Origin: Prostheceraeus crozeri
Taxonomy: Eukaryota > Platyhelminthes > Polycladida > Euryleptidae
Direction of reading: 5' to 3'
Length of the DNA: 64,000 nt
NCBI GenBank assembly: GCA_907163375.1
Contig: CAJQUW010016185.1
Span: forward strand, 1 to 64,000
The position numbers and the translations under genes were made by a program. Below, in pieces: positions 49,740 through 60,007 of the stretch. Numbering within the stretch: position 1 is the first letter of the stretch; each line of letters starts with the position of its first letter. Below the pieces are notes generated by a model that was not told where the DNA came from, did not search any database, and saw only the letters and a program-made list of their open reading frames with translations.

Positions 49740-52187
49740 CCTGTAACATAATCACAGTCTCCCAAAACGTGGATTCGTGAAAGGCTGCAGCACCACAGAC
49801 GTCATACACACTGTCGCATTACTCCTGGAAAAATACCGAGAAAAGAACACGAAGGTGTTCTCGACACTCAATCAGACTGTGCCATCAGGATTGACGGAGA
49901 AGATTTGAAGAAATGCTATAGACTTCAAGCAGTGGCGTAGCCAAGGGGGGGGCAAGGGGGACATGTTCCCCCCCCCAAATGAAATCTAAGCAAGGGACAA
50001 TCTTTGTGTTTTATACAGGGGTATATTAACATCATTCTATGTCGAATTACTAATTTATTAATATGAGAATCTGAAATCCTACAGTAACGCGCTTGGTTAA
50101 TTTTCGTATGTCCCCTGTTGCGCAACGATCGCGAGAGATGTTCATTTCTATGAGTCAGATAGTCGGTCAGGCGCCGATACAAGTTGTACTGTCACGGACG
50201 TCTCGATATGGCTTGTAACCAGGACACGACACGATTTTGCGACACCTACAAGTAGAGGCCATTCATGGCTGGCTATACATAAACACCTGCTCTATTTCTC
50301 TTTTGTTTCTAGCTACACATGTATCGAATGATGAGCCATTTATATTAAATCAATATTGTTACAGCCTAGACTTCATTCTACGCTTGTGGCTGTCATCGAT
50401 AATCTTGTATATACTTGTATATATAATCCTGTAATTACTCTGGCCTACATCAAATTGAACACCCAAACAAGATGCACCAAAAGACATATCAGAGTTGACT
50501 TTCACTGAAGCTCTTACTTTAGGAATTTCCGAAGTAGCAATGAGAATGTAATAATCCGCACTATTTGATTCAGAATCACGAACGGCGATGAAGCCCGATG
50601 GTTTGCACTCGTATAGGCGTTAAACTTATCATATAGCCTTTGGAGATTGTCAACACGATCTTCTTCCCACATCTCCCAAATCAATTCCTGAGTTCTCCTG
50701 TTTTCTTTGTCTTGTCGTTTCACGGAAGTTGCACATGCAGTTGGCCTTTAAGTTGGAGCTTCGAAGGACGAGCTTCGATATGACAGTAAATTGTAAAATT
50801 TTGATGGAACGGCATCTTTCTTCAATCTTCGATTCTTCAATAAACCCGTTTTCCTTGTTCGATCTACACTTTCAGTAATAAAGTCAGTGTCAACAAAATG
50901 AAGTGAGCTCACACAGTCTTGATGATGAAGAAGGATAGAAACCTTCCCGTGGTATGCATCCTAACCAAGCTGACAGAGTCGAAGGGTTTTGAGGAAAGCA
51001 ATGCAAAGTCACCTTTCGAGTTTTTATGTCAGATTTATAGCCTGGGGCACAGCACTTCCATCCCATAATAGTCCGTATTAAGAATGTGAGCAGAATTTGA
51101 CGATGTTATCAAGAAGAGTAGCGTACACTGTAGAATCAGTACACTACATCGAAATTATTAAGTATAGGCTTATATTAATTAAGCCACATTTACTGTCCCC
51201 CTCCGGAAATGAAATTCTGGCTACGCGACTGACTTCAAGTACCTCAACTCGAGATTAAAGCCAGGGTGAGCGTAGCATGGCTGAAGTAGCGCCAGACATC
51301 AGGAATCCTCTGCAACCGACGCATCCACTAAGTCGAACGTTTACAGGTTAGTCGACGTACGCCCATCTGCCCTCTACGCAGCAGAATGCAGGCCGACCAC
51401 AGGGAAGCGGCAGAAAGCTCCCACACCATAGAAATGCGAATGCTGCGATGGTGCCTCGACTATACAAGGTGAGATCACGTCCCAAACACCGACGTCCAAA
51501 AGCGATTTGGCATCGCGCCAATCACGGCGAAGATGAGAGAAACTCGGCTAAGGTGGTATGGCCATGTCATTCGAAGCAATGAAGACTCTGTGACCAAAAG
51601 TGCAACGCTTCTCAGTCCACTGGGCAGGCGACTACGGGGACGACCACTGAGACAATGGTTGGATCGACTCAATGTCGACCAATGTCAACGCCAAGGAAGA
51701 TTACGCCCTCGATCGTGAAAAATGTAGGCGAATTTCTAAATCTGTGGACCGTGCTCCCAGGCGGGATTAAACGCAATGAAGAAGAATAAGACGAGATATT
51801 CCTATGGGAAAAGCGTGGTCAGACCACCGTCAGAGTTATTTCTAAGATCGACATGGCGCCTGCCAATATTTTATCGTAGGTCAGATAGTCGGCCATGTTT
51901 TTATCAATTTGGCAATAGCCGGTATGAAGTCAGCATAATACACGTACTTCTGCTGAGTTTATAAGTAAAAATATATTAACATTTGACCAATCAATGTTTG
52001 TGTTGCTGAAATCAATTTACGCATAACAATTGACACAAAACATGACATGACATGACATGACAAAAAAACATTACAATAATATAAATAAGTTCAAAATTAA
52101 CTTAGGAACATGATGCAAAACTTTCCTTTCATTTTTACATAAATACAGTGCTCGTGAAAAAATCTTCGGTTATTTTTTCAATCCAGT
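49740..52187 (+). mobile_element. LINE 3' end, interrupted by a hAT element
   Basis: Broken frames on both sides of 49930-51231 show the C-terminal part of a non-LTR retrotransposon reverse-transcriptase protein. The best piece is MRETRLRWYGHVIRSNEDS and GRPLRQWLDRLNVDQC near 51533-51718, a signature of RTE-like LINE proteins. The 3' tail continues to TTTTTTCAATCCAG at 52187. The copy is full of stops and frameshifts. Confidence 0.75.
49930..51231. mobile_element. hAT-type element, 1302 bp, non-autonomous
   Basis: The 8-bp duplication ACTTCAAG at 49922-49929 and 51232-51239 flanks ends CAGTGGCGTAGCCA and TGGCTACGCGACTG, imperfect inverted repeats of the hAT type. A G-run and a C-run follow the left end. 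The inside shows only fragments, no transposase core. The 8-bp duplication is decisive for hAT. Confidence 0.9.
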
Positions 52188-53253
52188 CACCTAGTACGCG
52201 GTGAAGTTCGTGCTTTTATAAATCTATAATACAAAACAGCTCAAAAAATGTAAAAGGAAATATAAATAATAAAACATAAAAATATTTCAAGTTTTCTAAA
52301 ATATATTTGAATTCTTCGGTCTCTAGCTCAGGACCCTTGCTCGAATGAACTTCAAATTTGATAACATGTATATCCGATTATCTGTATGTGGCACGAACTG
52401 CGGACTTTCTACCCCTACAACGTGGCAAGTTCCGTAAAGTAGATAACTAGGACTTCATTCTTAATCAACAATCACTGTGAAAAAAAACAAATTTTACATG
52501 CATCATCAATGCATTGTAGTCAGCTACTGATCTTTTTTGTTGGCATTAATTTGCATTCACACTATCTTGCCGCTCTCACATTGCACTTTTCCGAACAAAA
52601 ATTGATTGGCGTGCATCATGGAGATTTCCTTATCAGTAGACATCTACAATCTAGGTGAATCACCTAAAATATATTTTCCACCTAAATTCCAGTGATTTTG
52701 TCAAAGTACCTAAATTGTTTTCTATTCGACTAAACGTTGTTATTTTGATATTGTGGCGCGCATGTAATCTCAAAAAATCCAGTGTTATCTTGAACTTCAT
52801 CAGATATTACGATGAGTGAAAAGATGGATGCAGCCGAAGGATATTCCTCTGACAACTCCTGATGTTGCTGCGAAGAAATTCTATTCATTGGTTAGTGCAG
52901 GACATTGAGAGATCGTTTACGATTTATTGGACCATCCATCTTGATGCGGCAACTGAGGAACACATCGATAAAATAGTCGTGACGAATTAGCATTATAACC
53001 AGGGTTGGCTTTTAGCCGACTAAAACTGGTTTTTGCCACTAAGTGGTAAAAAACCAGGCAAAAACCGGCAAAAACTGGCAAAAACTTGTAAAAACCGGCT
53101 AAAAGTAAAATTCCGAAAAATCAGCGTATTTCTTCACGAAATGATCTTAATCACTTAATATCACGATGAATTTAAGTATCACAGTGCATGCGGGTTTGCA
53201 GTTTGCAACTCATATCTTCCAAAACATGACATTCATTCTGTTTCCCAAACACG
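52188..53253. other. non-coding spacer between two LINE tails
   Basis: No gene is supported. At about 53020-53105 a short word (A)GGCAAAAAC(C/T) is repeated about six times. A (CATGA) microsatellite belongs to the LINE tails on both sides. Confidence 0.5.
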
Positions 53254-53964
53254 TCCCAAACACCGACGTCCGAAAGCGATTTGGCATCGCGCCAATCACG
53301 GCGAAGATGAGAGAAACTCGGCTAAGGTGGTATGGCCATGTCATTCGAAGCAATGAAGACTCTGTGACCAAAAGTGCAACGCTTCTCAGTCCACTGGGCA
53401 GGCGACTACGGGGACGACCACTGAGACAATGGTTGGATCGACTCAATGTCGACCAATGTCAACGCCAAGGAAGATTACGCCCTCGATCGTGAAAAATGTA
53501 GGCGAATTTCTAAATCTGTGGACCGTGCTCCCAGGCGGGATTAAACGCAATGAAGAAGAATAAGACGAGATATTCCTATGGGAAAAGCGTGGTCAGACCA
53601 CCGTCAGAGTTATTTCTAAGATCGACATGGCGTCTGCCAATATTTTATCGTAGGTCAGATAGTCGGCCATTTTTTTATCAATTTGGCAATAGCCGGTATG
53701 AAGTCAGCATAATGCACGTACTTCTGCTGAGTTTATAAGTAAAAATATATTAACATTTGACCAATCAATGTTTGTGTTGCTGAAATCAATTTACGCATAA
53801 CAATTGACACAAAACATGACATGACATGACAAAAAAACATTGCAATAATATAAATAAGTTCAAAATTAACTTAGGAACATGATGCAAAACTTTCCTTTCA
53901 TTTTTTTCATTTTTACATAAATACAGTGCTCGTGAAAAAATCTTCGGTTATTTTTTCAATCCAG
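53254..53964 (+). mobile_element. second LINE 3' tail, near-identical to 51477-52187
   Basis: The two 710-bp tails differ at only a few positions and in the number of CATGA units. Both contain the RETRLRWYGHVIRSNEDS region. The second ends TCAATCCAG exactly where element 2 starts. They are either independent 5'-truncated insertions or a segmental duplication. Confidence 0.8.
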
Positions 53965-54620
53965 AGTAGTAATCGCATTCCAAAATCAAGTGCAGTGCGG
54001 TGCAGTGATGAGTCATCAGGCTGACTCATCCCCGTGCCCTTGACCTTGCGTGACCTTGACCTTGACATTTGACCGTGCGTGACCTTGACCTTTGGCCGTG
54101 CGTGACCTTGACCTTGACCTTTCGTGACCTGGTTGTAGACATCGCACAAAGTCGTGCAATAGCTCGTTTGAAAGCCAAGAGTGAGGCAAATTCAGTGGAA
54201 AACATTGCTTGTTCGTATCTGCCTTCGTTTAGAGGTGAGACGTTATTAAAAATTTGGGACCTGGACGAAAAAACGACAGAGTTAGAATGTTTATGAAAAT
54301 TGCTCTAGCGGGTGAAGCAAGCATTGGATAGGAAAATGGAGGGCAGATTCGGATTCAGCATCAAATTCTACATGGAAATGGTGAATTTCCAGCTCCATCG
54401 GAGCACTAGAATCGGAGGAAGACGGATTTAAAAATTTTAATGATGGGTATTACGTCATCAGCTGATCACCACACACTATATAAGTGGGAACCGACAGAGT
54501 TAGAATTTTTGCGATGGCTGCAGGCTGTAGAGTCAAAACGAAGCATTGGATGGGAAAATGGAGGGCAGATTCGGATTTAGCGTCTTTTCGACCCTGCTGA
54601 AGTCAACTAGATGATTTTTA
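53965..54620. repeat. left terminal repeat region of element 2
   Basis: After the end AGTAGTAATCGC come short repeats of (T/C)GTGACCTTGACCTT (54035-54130), then two pieces similar to element 1 terminal units (GCAATAGCTCGTTTGAAAGC near 54160 and AAAACGAAGCATTGGATGGG near 54535). The G-runs of element 1 are missing. The inner limit is approximate. Confidence 0.7.
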
Positions 54621-55200
54621 ATGATGTCTGAGTCACATATGTTGCAAGCAGCTTTTCACTGAAAGCGAGCAAGACACGGAGAGTTTTGCCGTAATATTCC
54701 ACTGACAGGGTGTTCCTTCGGGACGGCGGACGATGCCGTAGTTATAAGTGTGGTAAGGGAGTGTGTCTTAGTTTAGACCGAAACCGCTGGGGCAACTCAT
54801 GTCTCATGTTGGGCATTTGACACAGTTCTCAACGTAGCACTTTGAACGCCAATCGGTTGAGTCTTAGCTATCTTGTCATGGGTGGCCTCTAAACATCTCC
54901 ATTGCAAAACGCTGGTGAATCAAACTCTCTACGGCTTGCTATCAGGCCTTCTTCGTCTAGCCTCAGTAACTCAGGCTTGGCAACGTCTATCATTTGTCAT
55001 TGTAACTTGGTAAAAAATGAGAGGGTTACTGCAGGTATTGACGTCAAACCTTTTCGCGTCATAGGGGAATCCCTCTTTGTGTTGGGAGTTGGTAACAGAA
55101 AGCACGGCGACTGCCGATGCCCATACATGGTAAAACTGCTGTTGTCAAGTTAAAAGCACGGCCAAATAAGGAAGGTCTGAATCATGCCTTTGTGCTCGCT
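54621..55200. other. element 2 sequence before the first gene
   Basis: No gene is supported. A short frame at 54902-55153 has no recognisable content. The stretch ends at a TATA box. Confidence 0.4.
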
Positions 55201-55442
55201 GGGTATATAAACCGCGAATTTTCTCTAGTCTTCACTCCTGTTTCAAGTTGCAAGACGAACGGTGAGTGCTCTGACAAGGTTTGCTATCAAACGTTGCAAG
55301 TTAGGTCTCTCTAGACTTCGCTTCTATTTTCTAGCGAACAGTGAGTGTAGTGACAACGTTTGATATTAAACGTTGCAAGCTAGGCCTCTCATGTAGATGA
55401 TATTATTTTCTCAATCTCACAAACTACTTTATCTCCTTGCAG
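55201..55442 (+). promoter_or_regulatory. promoter and spliced leader of the coiled-coil gene
   Basis: GGGTATATAA at 55201 is identical to the TATA box of the homologous gene in element 1. The leader has a donor ACG/GTGAGT at 55262 and an acceptor CTCCTTGCAG ending at 55442, directly before the ATG. Within the intron a segment of about 60 bases with GAAC(G/A)GTGAGTG and AACGTTGCAAG(T/C)TAGG occurs twice. Confidence 0.7.
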
Positions 55443-56654
55443 ATGACCGACATCACCATTTTCAAGACAAGTCAGTGCAGTTGTGGTAAAATCTTACGCT
55501 CACACAATAAGCATGCGCATAGAGAGAAATTTTTTAATGATGACAATCACCACTTAGGCAAGGTATTTATTATTTGCTATCGCTGTCGAATGATAGAAAC
55601 CAGTGAGAAGAATAGAGAGTGGTTGATGGAGCATAAGGCATGCGTACATGAGAATAAAATTGATGAACATGTATTCGCCATGTTTGCAAATGCAAAGACC
55701 TCTGAATATGTTTCCATGAACAGTAATGCTCACAAAGATTTGCTTTTGAGTGACGACAAGGAGGCTGATGAAGCGACAAGGGCTGTGGAAAACCTACTGA
55801 AGGCAGTGAATGAAAACAAAGAAAATGAAAAGAATAGGAAGGAGATGGAGATTGGAAAGGAGGTGTGTGAAAGAGATGAACAGGTTGAAGGGCAATTGAT
55901 GGTAAACAGTGATGAGGAAAAACATGTAAAAGAAGTAGAGCAGCTTAAGGCTGATTTAGCCACGACATCAGATGAGGATGAGGATCATTGCATAGATTTA
56001 GATGCCACTCGAAAGCGGAGAGCTCCTTTGACATCAACCAACAAGCGAATCATAACAACCTGCAGTAAACTGAAACAGCGTCGCTTAAGTAAAAGTGAGG
56101 CCCTTCATCCTTCGAAAGATAGGGCCCTTGAAGAAGCAAAGGGGCAGGCGGCATTATATAAGACTATGTTTGAAGATAGTGAGAAACAGAATAAATCACT
56201 ACGGGATGAGATGGAACAGCTGTCTCGAACTAGAGAACTAAACATCACCTTGCAGAAAAGCATTGAAAAAGTTACGTGGGAGAAAGATCAAGCGAATGAG
56301 GGGAGAAGGATCAATAAAGTAGAGGTTGAGAGGTTGCAGAAAGAGTTGCATCTGGTTATGGAGGATAGAAAGGCGAAGGAAGAGGAAATTGGGAATTTAA
56401 AAATTGAGAGTCAAAAGTTGAGAGGGGAGAAGACCATGAAGCATGGGCGGTATACTTACGAGTTACATGTGCCTACTCACTCACCAGCCCACATCATTCA
56501 AGCGCCAATTTTTTTTGAGTGCAATCCATCTGCACCTATACGCTGTTATGAGAATCCGAGTAGAGGAATTTCATGTAATCATCTCATTGTAAAAAGTCAA
56601 GGTCCAATAGATGAGATCATACTCAGAGGCAAGCATGAAATAGGCAAGTTATAG
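55443..56654 (+). CDS. coiled-coil protein with N-terminal zinc knuckle, element 2
   Basis: This 403-residue protein is homologous to the gene at 30866-32059. It has a Cys cluster at the start (QCSCGKILRSH, FIICYRCRM), an acidic region (ATTSDEDEDHC), a basic patch with KRRAPLTSTNKR, a coiled coil over about 220-330 and a C-terminal domain YTYELHVPTHSP...RCYENPSRGISC. The frame is intact. The ATG at 55443 follows the leader intron directly. It is the first gene after the terminal repeat. Possible roles include virion tethering or control of replication; unknown. Confidence 0.75.
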   Translation: MTDITIFKTSQCSCGKILRSHNKHAHREKFFNDDNHHLGKVFIICYRCRMIETSEKNREWLMEHKACVHENKIDEHVFAMFANAKTSEYVSMNSNAHKDLLLSDDKEADEATRAVENLLKAVNENKENEKNRKEMEIGKEVCERDEQVEGQLMVNSDEEKHVKEVEQLKADLATTSDEDEDHCIDLDATRKRRAPLTSTNKRIITTCSKLKQRRLSKSEALHPSKDRALEEAKGQAALYKTMFEDSEKQNKSLRDEMEQLSRTRELNITLQKSIEKVTWEKDQANEGRRINKVEVERLQKELHLVMEDRKAKEEEIGNLKIESQKLRGEKTMKHGRYTYELHVPTHSPAHIIQAPIFFECNPSAPIRCYENPSRGISCNHLIVKSQGPIDEIILRGKHEIGKL

Positions 56655-56739
56655 GAAATCAAATAACATTATGTTCTCTAATAAATTTTCTTTTTATTTC
56701 AGTTGATATCCCCGACTTGTGAGGAAGCAAGCAGCAGTC

Positions 56740-56925
56740 CCGAGAACGACCCATGGGCTCTTTTAAGGGCCAACCTTCTAATGCAGCTAAAGCGGTCTCA
56801 AGCCCGCCACATATCTTCGGATATGGAATGCAGAGGGGAAGAAAATGATGAATGAAATGAAGGGAGGACATTCATGCGCAACACGCAACACATCACAGAT
56901 TTCTCTCTTCGCTAGTGAGCAAGCT
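56740..56925 (+). other. unusually conserved block shared by both elements, copy 2
   Basis: It begins after TTTTTATTTCAG (a good acceptor at about 56702) and contains the frame PWALLRANLLMQLKRSQ, with a stop soon after. Outside the block the two elements are far less similar. The block ends just before a tandem array, as in element 1. Confidence 0.6.
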
Positions 56926-56939
56926 CTTGTCAGTATCGT

Positions 56940-57670
56940 ACAAAAGTTTTACTGCAGCACAGGTTGATGTATAGTTAGAAAGTTTGATCATGACGTTTAT
57001 TCGTAAGTCTAGTCAGAAAGTGTATCATGGTTTGCAAAGTTAGTGTAGTCATATAATTTTACTGTGACACCCGTTTGAGAAAGTGAAGTCTAATCATGAT
57101 GTTTTATTTGTAAGTCTAGTCAGAAAGTGTATCATGGTTTGTAAAAGTTTTACTGTAACACAGGTTGATGTATAGTTAGAAAAGTTCGATCATGATGTTT
57201 TATGAAACACACATGTCATGAAATGCAAGCGTTAGTGTAGTCAAATAATATTACCCTGACGCACGTTTGTGAAAATAAAGTTTGATCATGACGTTCATTC
57301 GTAAGTCTAGTCAGAAACTTTATCCTGTTGTACAAAGGTTTTACTGCAGCACAGGTTGATGTATAGTTAGAAAATTTGATCATGATGTTTTATTTGTAAG
57401 TCTAGTCAGAAAGTGTATCATGGTTTGTAAAAGTTTTACTGTAACACAGGTTGATGTATAGTTAGAAAAGTTTGATCATGATGTTTTATTCGTGAGTGTT
57501 GTTAGAAAGTGTATCATGGTTTGTAAAAGTTTTACTGCAACACAGGTTGATGTATAGTTAGAAAAGTTTGATCATGATGTTTTATGAAACACAACTGTTA
57601 TGAAATGCAAGCGTTAGTGTAGTCAACTAGTTTTTACTACAACTCATGTTTGTGAAAGTAAAGTATTAGA
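56940..57670. repeat. degenerate tandem array of element 2
   Basis: Words ACAGGTTGATGTATAGTTAG, TTTGATCATGATGTTTTAT, and GTAAGTCTAGTCAGAAAGTG recur about five to eight times with unit lengths of roughly 90-110 bp and mixed order. The array is more diverged than the 206-bp array of element 1 and has another sequence, but it lies in the same place next to the conserved block. Confidence 0.85.
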
Positions 57671-57773
57671 TTACATAGAGTCATCAATACTGTCAAAGGT
57701 GTACAAGTCATATCAAGCATATTCAACTGAGTGTCCATTCCTGACACTCATGATCATTTGAAATTATTTGAAG

Positions 57774-58281
57774 ATGAAAAGTTGCATTCGTTTCCCAACT
57801 TCATGGTCTGTAGCAAGAGAGCTTGGCTATTCATTGAAGGCTATAGAAAGTGTTACAAATGTAAATGAAAATATTAAAGCTGACGCTTTAGTTGAAAGAC
57901 TAATGGATCTAGATGAGCATGCTATGAATCATCATTTGGATCGAAGATGGATAGAGGATTTTTCCATGCTGCAATGTAATGATAGTGAAAATGGGATGAA
58001 ATTGGTGCGATCTGGAGTGAAAAAGAAAAAAGTTACATTTGCAACTGATTTGTCAAGTAACTCTACCAATAAAAGTGACTTTAGAAAGAAATTGGAAGAA
58101 GAGACGTTTAAATTATTATGTGAACGGAACTGCGTTGAGTGTTTATAAAAGGGAGCGATCCCTTCTCTTTTTACCATGTTGTCATTCTGTTATGTGTTCT
58201 ACGTGCTATGTACCTTTGGAAACTATGTTGTGTCCCATCTGTGATCAAGAAATAATTTCAACAGTCAATGTATATAAATGA
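57774..58281 (+). pseudogene. UBA-RING protein like the C-terminus of IAPs, frameshifted
   Basis: The first frame (57774-58148) has a helical segment ARELGYSLKAIESVTNV with ADALVERLMDLDEH, like the UBA region of inhibitor-of-apoptosis proteins, and ends in the first CxxC of a RING (CVECL). A second frame carries the rest: SLLFLPCCHSVMCSTC and MLCPICDQEI, stop at 58279. The spacing is that of an IAP-type C3HC4 RING. A 1-base frameshift near 58145 separates the two parts. No BIR domain is present. If functional it would be a ubiquitin ligase that affects host death signalling; here it is broken. Confidence 0.75.
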
Positions 58282-58319
58282 TGTTGATGCAATCCTAGTC
58301 GAATTTAAAACAGTCATCT

Positions 58320-58511
58320 ATGACCATGACACCACTGTATCATCGTCTCATTGAAAAGAGAAAACATGATTATACAAGGCAGTGGATTCTTGTGTTGGAA
58401 AAACTATTATCATCCAGTGATTGTAGAGAGATGATACATCGTTTGAGTAATGCTATCATTATTCACGCAAACTGTGAAGATGTTGACTATATGCTATTTT
58501 ATAATTTTTAA
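58320..58511 (+). CDS. unknown small protein, 63 aa
   Basis: The frame MTMTPLYHRLIEKRKHDY is followed by two predicted helices and ends YMLFYNF. No counterpart in element 1 is clear. It fits between the RING remnant and the membrane protein gene, which overlaps nothing of it. Confidence 0.4.
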   Translation: MTMTPLYHRLIEKRKHDYTRQWILVLEKLLSSSDCREMIHRLSNAIIIHANCEDVDYMLFYNF

Positions 58512-58551
58512 CCAAAACAGTTTACGAAGACACTTTCATCACTGTTACATC

Positions 58552-58914
58552 ATGGTATTCTTTCATTACCTTGCTTGGAGTTATGTATTCTACACGTTGC
58601 TTATGGGAAGCCTTTTCCACTTAAGCACAATTGATGCAAAGGCATTAAACTTTACAAACATCGTCATACAAACAGATTGTTCATGTCTGACTCATAACAT
58701 ATCAGCAAACGACACAGCTGAACTGTTTCCATTGAACTATAGTACCTCACTGAATGATACATTACAGCTACCCACACATGTATCTGCTTCTGACTATCCT
58801 ACTGGTACTGTGGCTGTTCTCAGTGTATTGCTTTTTACTAGTGCTGTACTCAATGTCTTCCTCTATTTCATTGCGTTTACGACGGTGATGTTTCGACGCT
58901 GCTGTCGTGTTTAA
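58552..58914 (+). CDS. small type I membrane glycoprotein candidate, 120 aa
   Basis: The N-terminus is a signal-peptide-like hydrophobic run (YLAWSYVFYTLLMGSLFHL). The ectodomain has five N-glycosylation sites (NFT, NIS, NDT, NYS, NDT) and two Cys. A C-terminal transmembrane segment (VAVLSVLLFTSAVLNVFLYF) is followed by a short tail RRCCRV with palmitoylation-type Cys. I chose ATG 58552 because it places the signal at the start. It could be a virion envelope or host-membrane protein. Element 1 has a different membrane protein (the RING-like one) in this position. Confidence 0.6.
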   Translation: MVFFHYLAWSYVFYTLLMGSLFHLSTIDAKALNFTNIVIQTDCSCLTHNISANDTAELFPLNYSTSLNDTLQLPTHVSASDYPTGTVAVLSVLLFTSAVLNVFLYFIAFTTVMFRRCCRV

Positions 58915-58920
58915 GCAAAG
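58913..58920 (+). promoter_or_regulatory. octamer variant AAGCAAAG before the basic gene
   Basis: AAGCAAAG overlaps the stop of the membrane protein gene and lies 25 bases before ATG 58946, the same place as ATGCAAAT in front of the homologous gene in element 1. Confidence 0.5.
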
Positions 58921-58945
58921 AACACTCTAACATCCACCTGTAAAA

Positions 58946-59311
58946 ATGGCTAGACGTTGTTCATCTCACCGTTCACGCAGACAAAAGTGTCAATCAAATG
59001 CAAACAAAAAATTCTGTCTCAAGCTTCGTCGCTTATTAAAATTAAAGCCATCTCATCGATGTGAGGCAATGAAGCTGGCAAACAATGCCTTCATTCGTAA
59101 AATGTGTACGGAAATACGAAAAGTGCGTTATATGACATTAAATAGCAAAAAGGCCAATGCAATTGCCAGACATGGTAAAGTTCTTCGCACCTTGAGCAAT
59201 CCAAAAACATCAATTCCTACAAAGCGCAAACTATTATCACAACGTGGTGGCTTCTTACCACTTTTAGCGCCTATCATCATGGCAGCTGCCGGTCCAGCTT
59301 TGGGAGGTTAA
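58946..59311 (+). pseudogene. basic virion-core-like protein, element 2, early stop
   Basis: This is the homologue of 14956-15312: KPSHRCEAMKLANNAF and LLSQRGGFLPLLAPII. After PALGG a TAA occurs, but the same frame goes on with an alanine/glycine-rich end to a second TAA near 59359, so the last 16 or so residues have been lost here. The QRGGF word matches the QKGGF of element 1. Confidence 0.7.
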
Positions 59312-59386
59312 GCTGGTGCTCTCGCAAATAAAGCTATTAATGGATACATACTAAGTTAAATGGTATGACTTTTCATCAAAATCAAC

Positions 59387-60007
59387 ATGGATTTCCATTT
59401 ACATTGTAATCGCACTATGTGTATCGTAGGACCCTCTCAAAGTGGGAAGACACATTTAACACTGCAATTGTTGGAGCGTCGTAATGAGATTTTTGACTGC
59501 ATACCTAATCGCGTTGTCTGGTGCTATGGAATTTATCAACATAACTTACATCGTGAATTGGTTGGTAAGGGTTACTTGGTTCAACCGGGGATTATCAGCA
59601 CTGCTGATATTCAACCCTATGATATTATCATTCTTGATGATTTACTTAATGAGAGTAAAAACTCACAAGAAGTAACTGCTATGTTTACCAAGGCTGCTCA
59701 TCATAAACCATGCTTTATCATTTTTATTATGCAAAATCTTTTTCCAAGTGGAAAGGAAGCACGGACTCGAAGTCTAAACACACATTACTACAACATCTTT
59801 AAAAATCCTCGCGATAAAAGTCAAGTTGAATTCCTATCTCGACAAGTTCTTCCTCGCAAGTCAAAAGCATTGATTGAAGTATTTGAGGCTGCTACGGAAA
59901 AACCCTATAATTATTTATTTTTGGACTTTACCCAGGAGTGTCCTGAAGATTATCGCTTACGCAGTCATCTATTTGAGAAACCCATGATCATATATAAATT
60001 GTTATGA
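59387..60007 (+). CDS. packaging-type ATPase, element 2
   Basis: The 206-residue frame is intact: Walker A GPSQSGKT, Walker B IIILDD, then FTKAAHHKPCFIIFIMQN and FLDFTQECPED. It is closely similar to 15344-15961 along the whole length. The stop overlaps the next ATG (ATGA). No octamer is visible in the 27 bases before it. Confidence 0.9.
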   Translation: MDFHLHCNRTMCIVGPSQSGKTHLTLQLLERRNEIFDCIPNRVVWCYGIYQHNLHRELVGKGYLVQPGIISTADIQPYDIIILDDLLNESKNSQEVTAMFTKAAHHKPCFIIFIMQNLFPSGKEARTRSLNTHYYNIFKNPRDKSQVEFLSRQVLPRKSKALIEVFEAATEKPYNYLFLDFTQECPEDYRLRSHLFEKPMIIYKLL

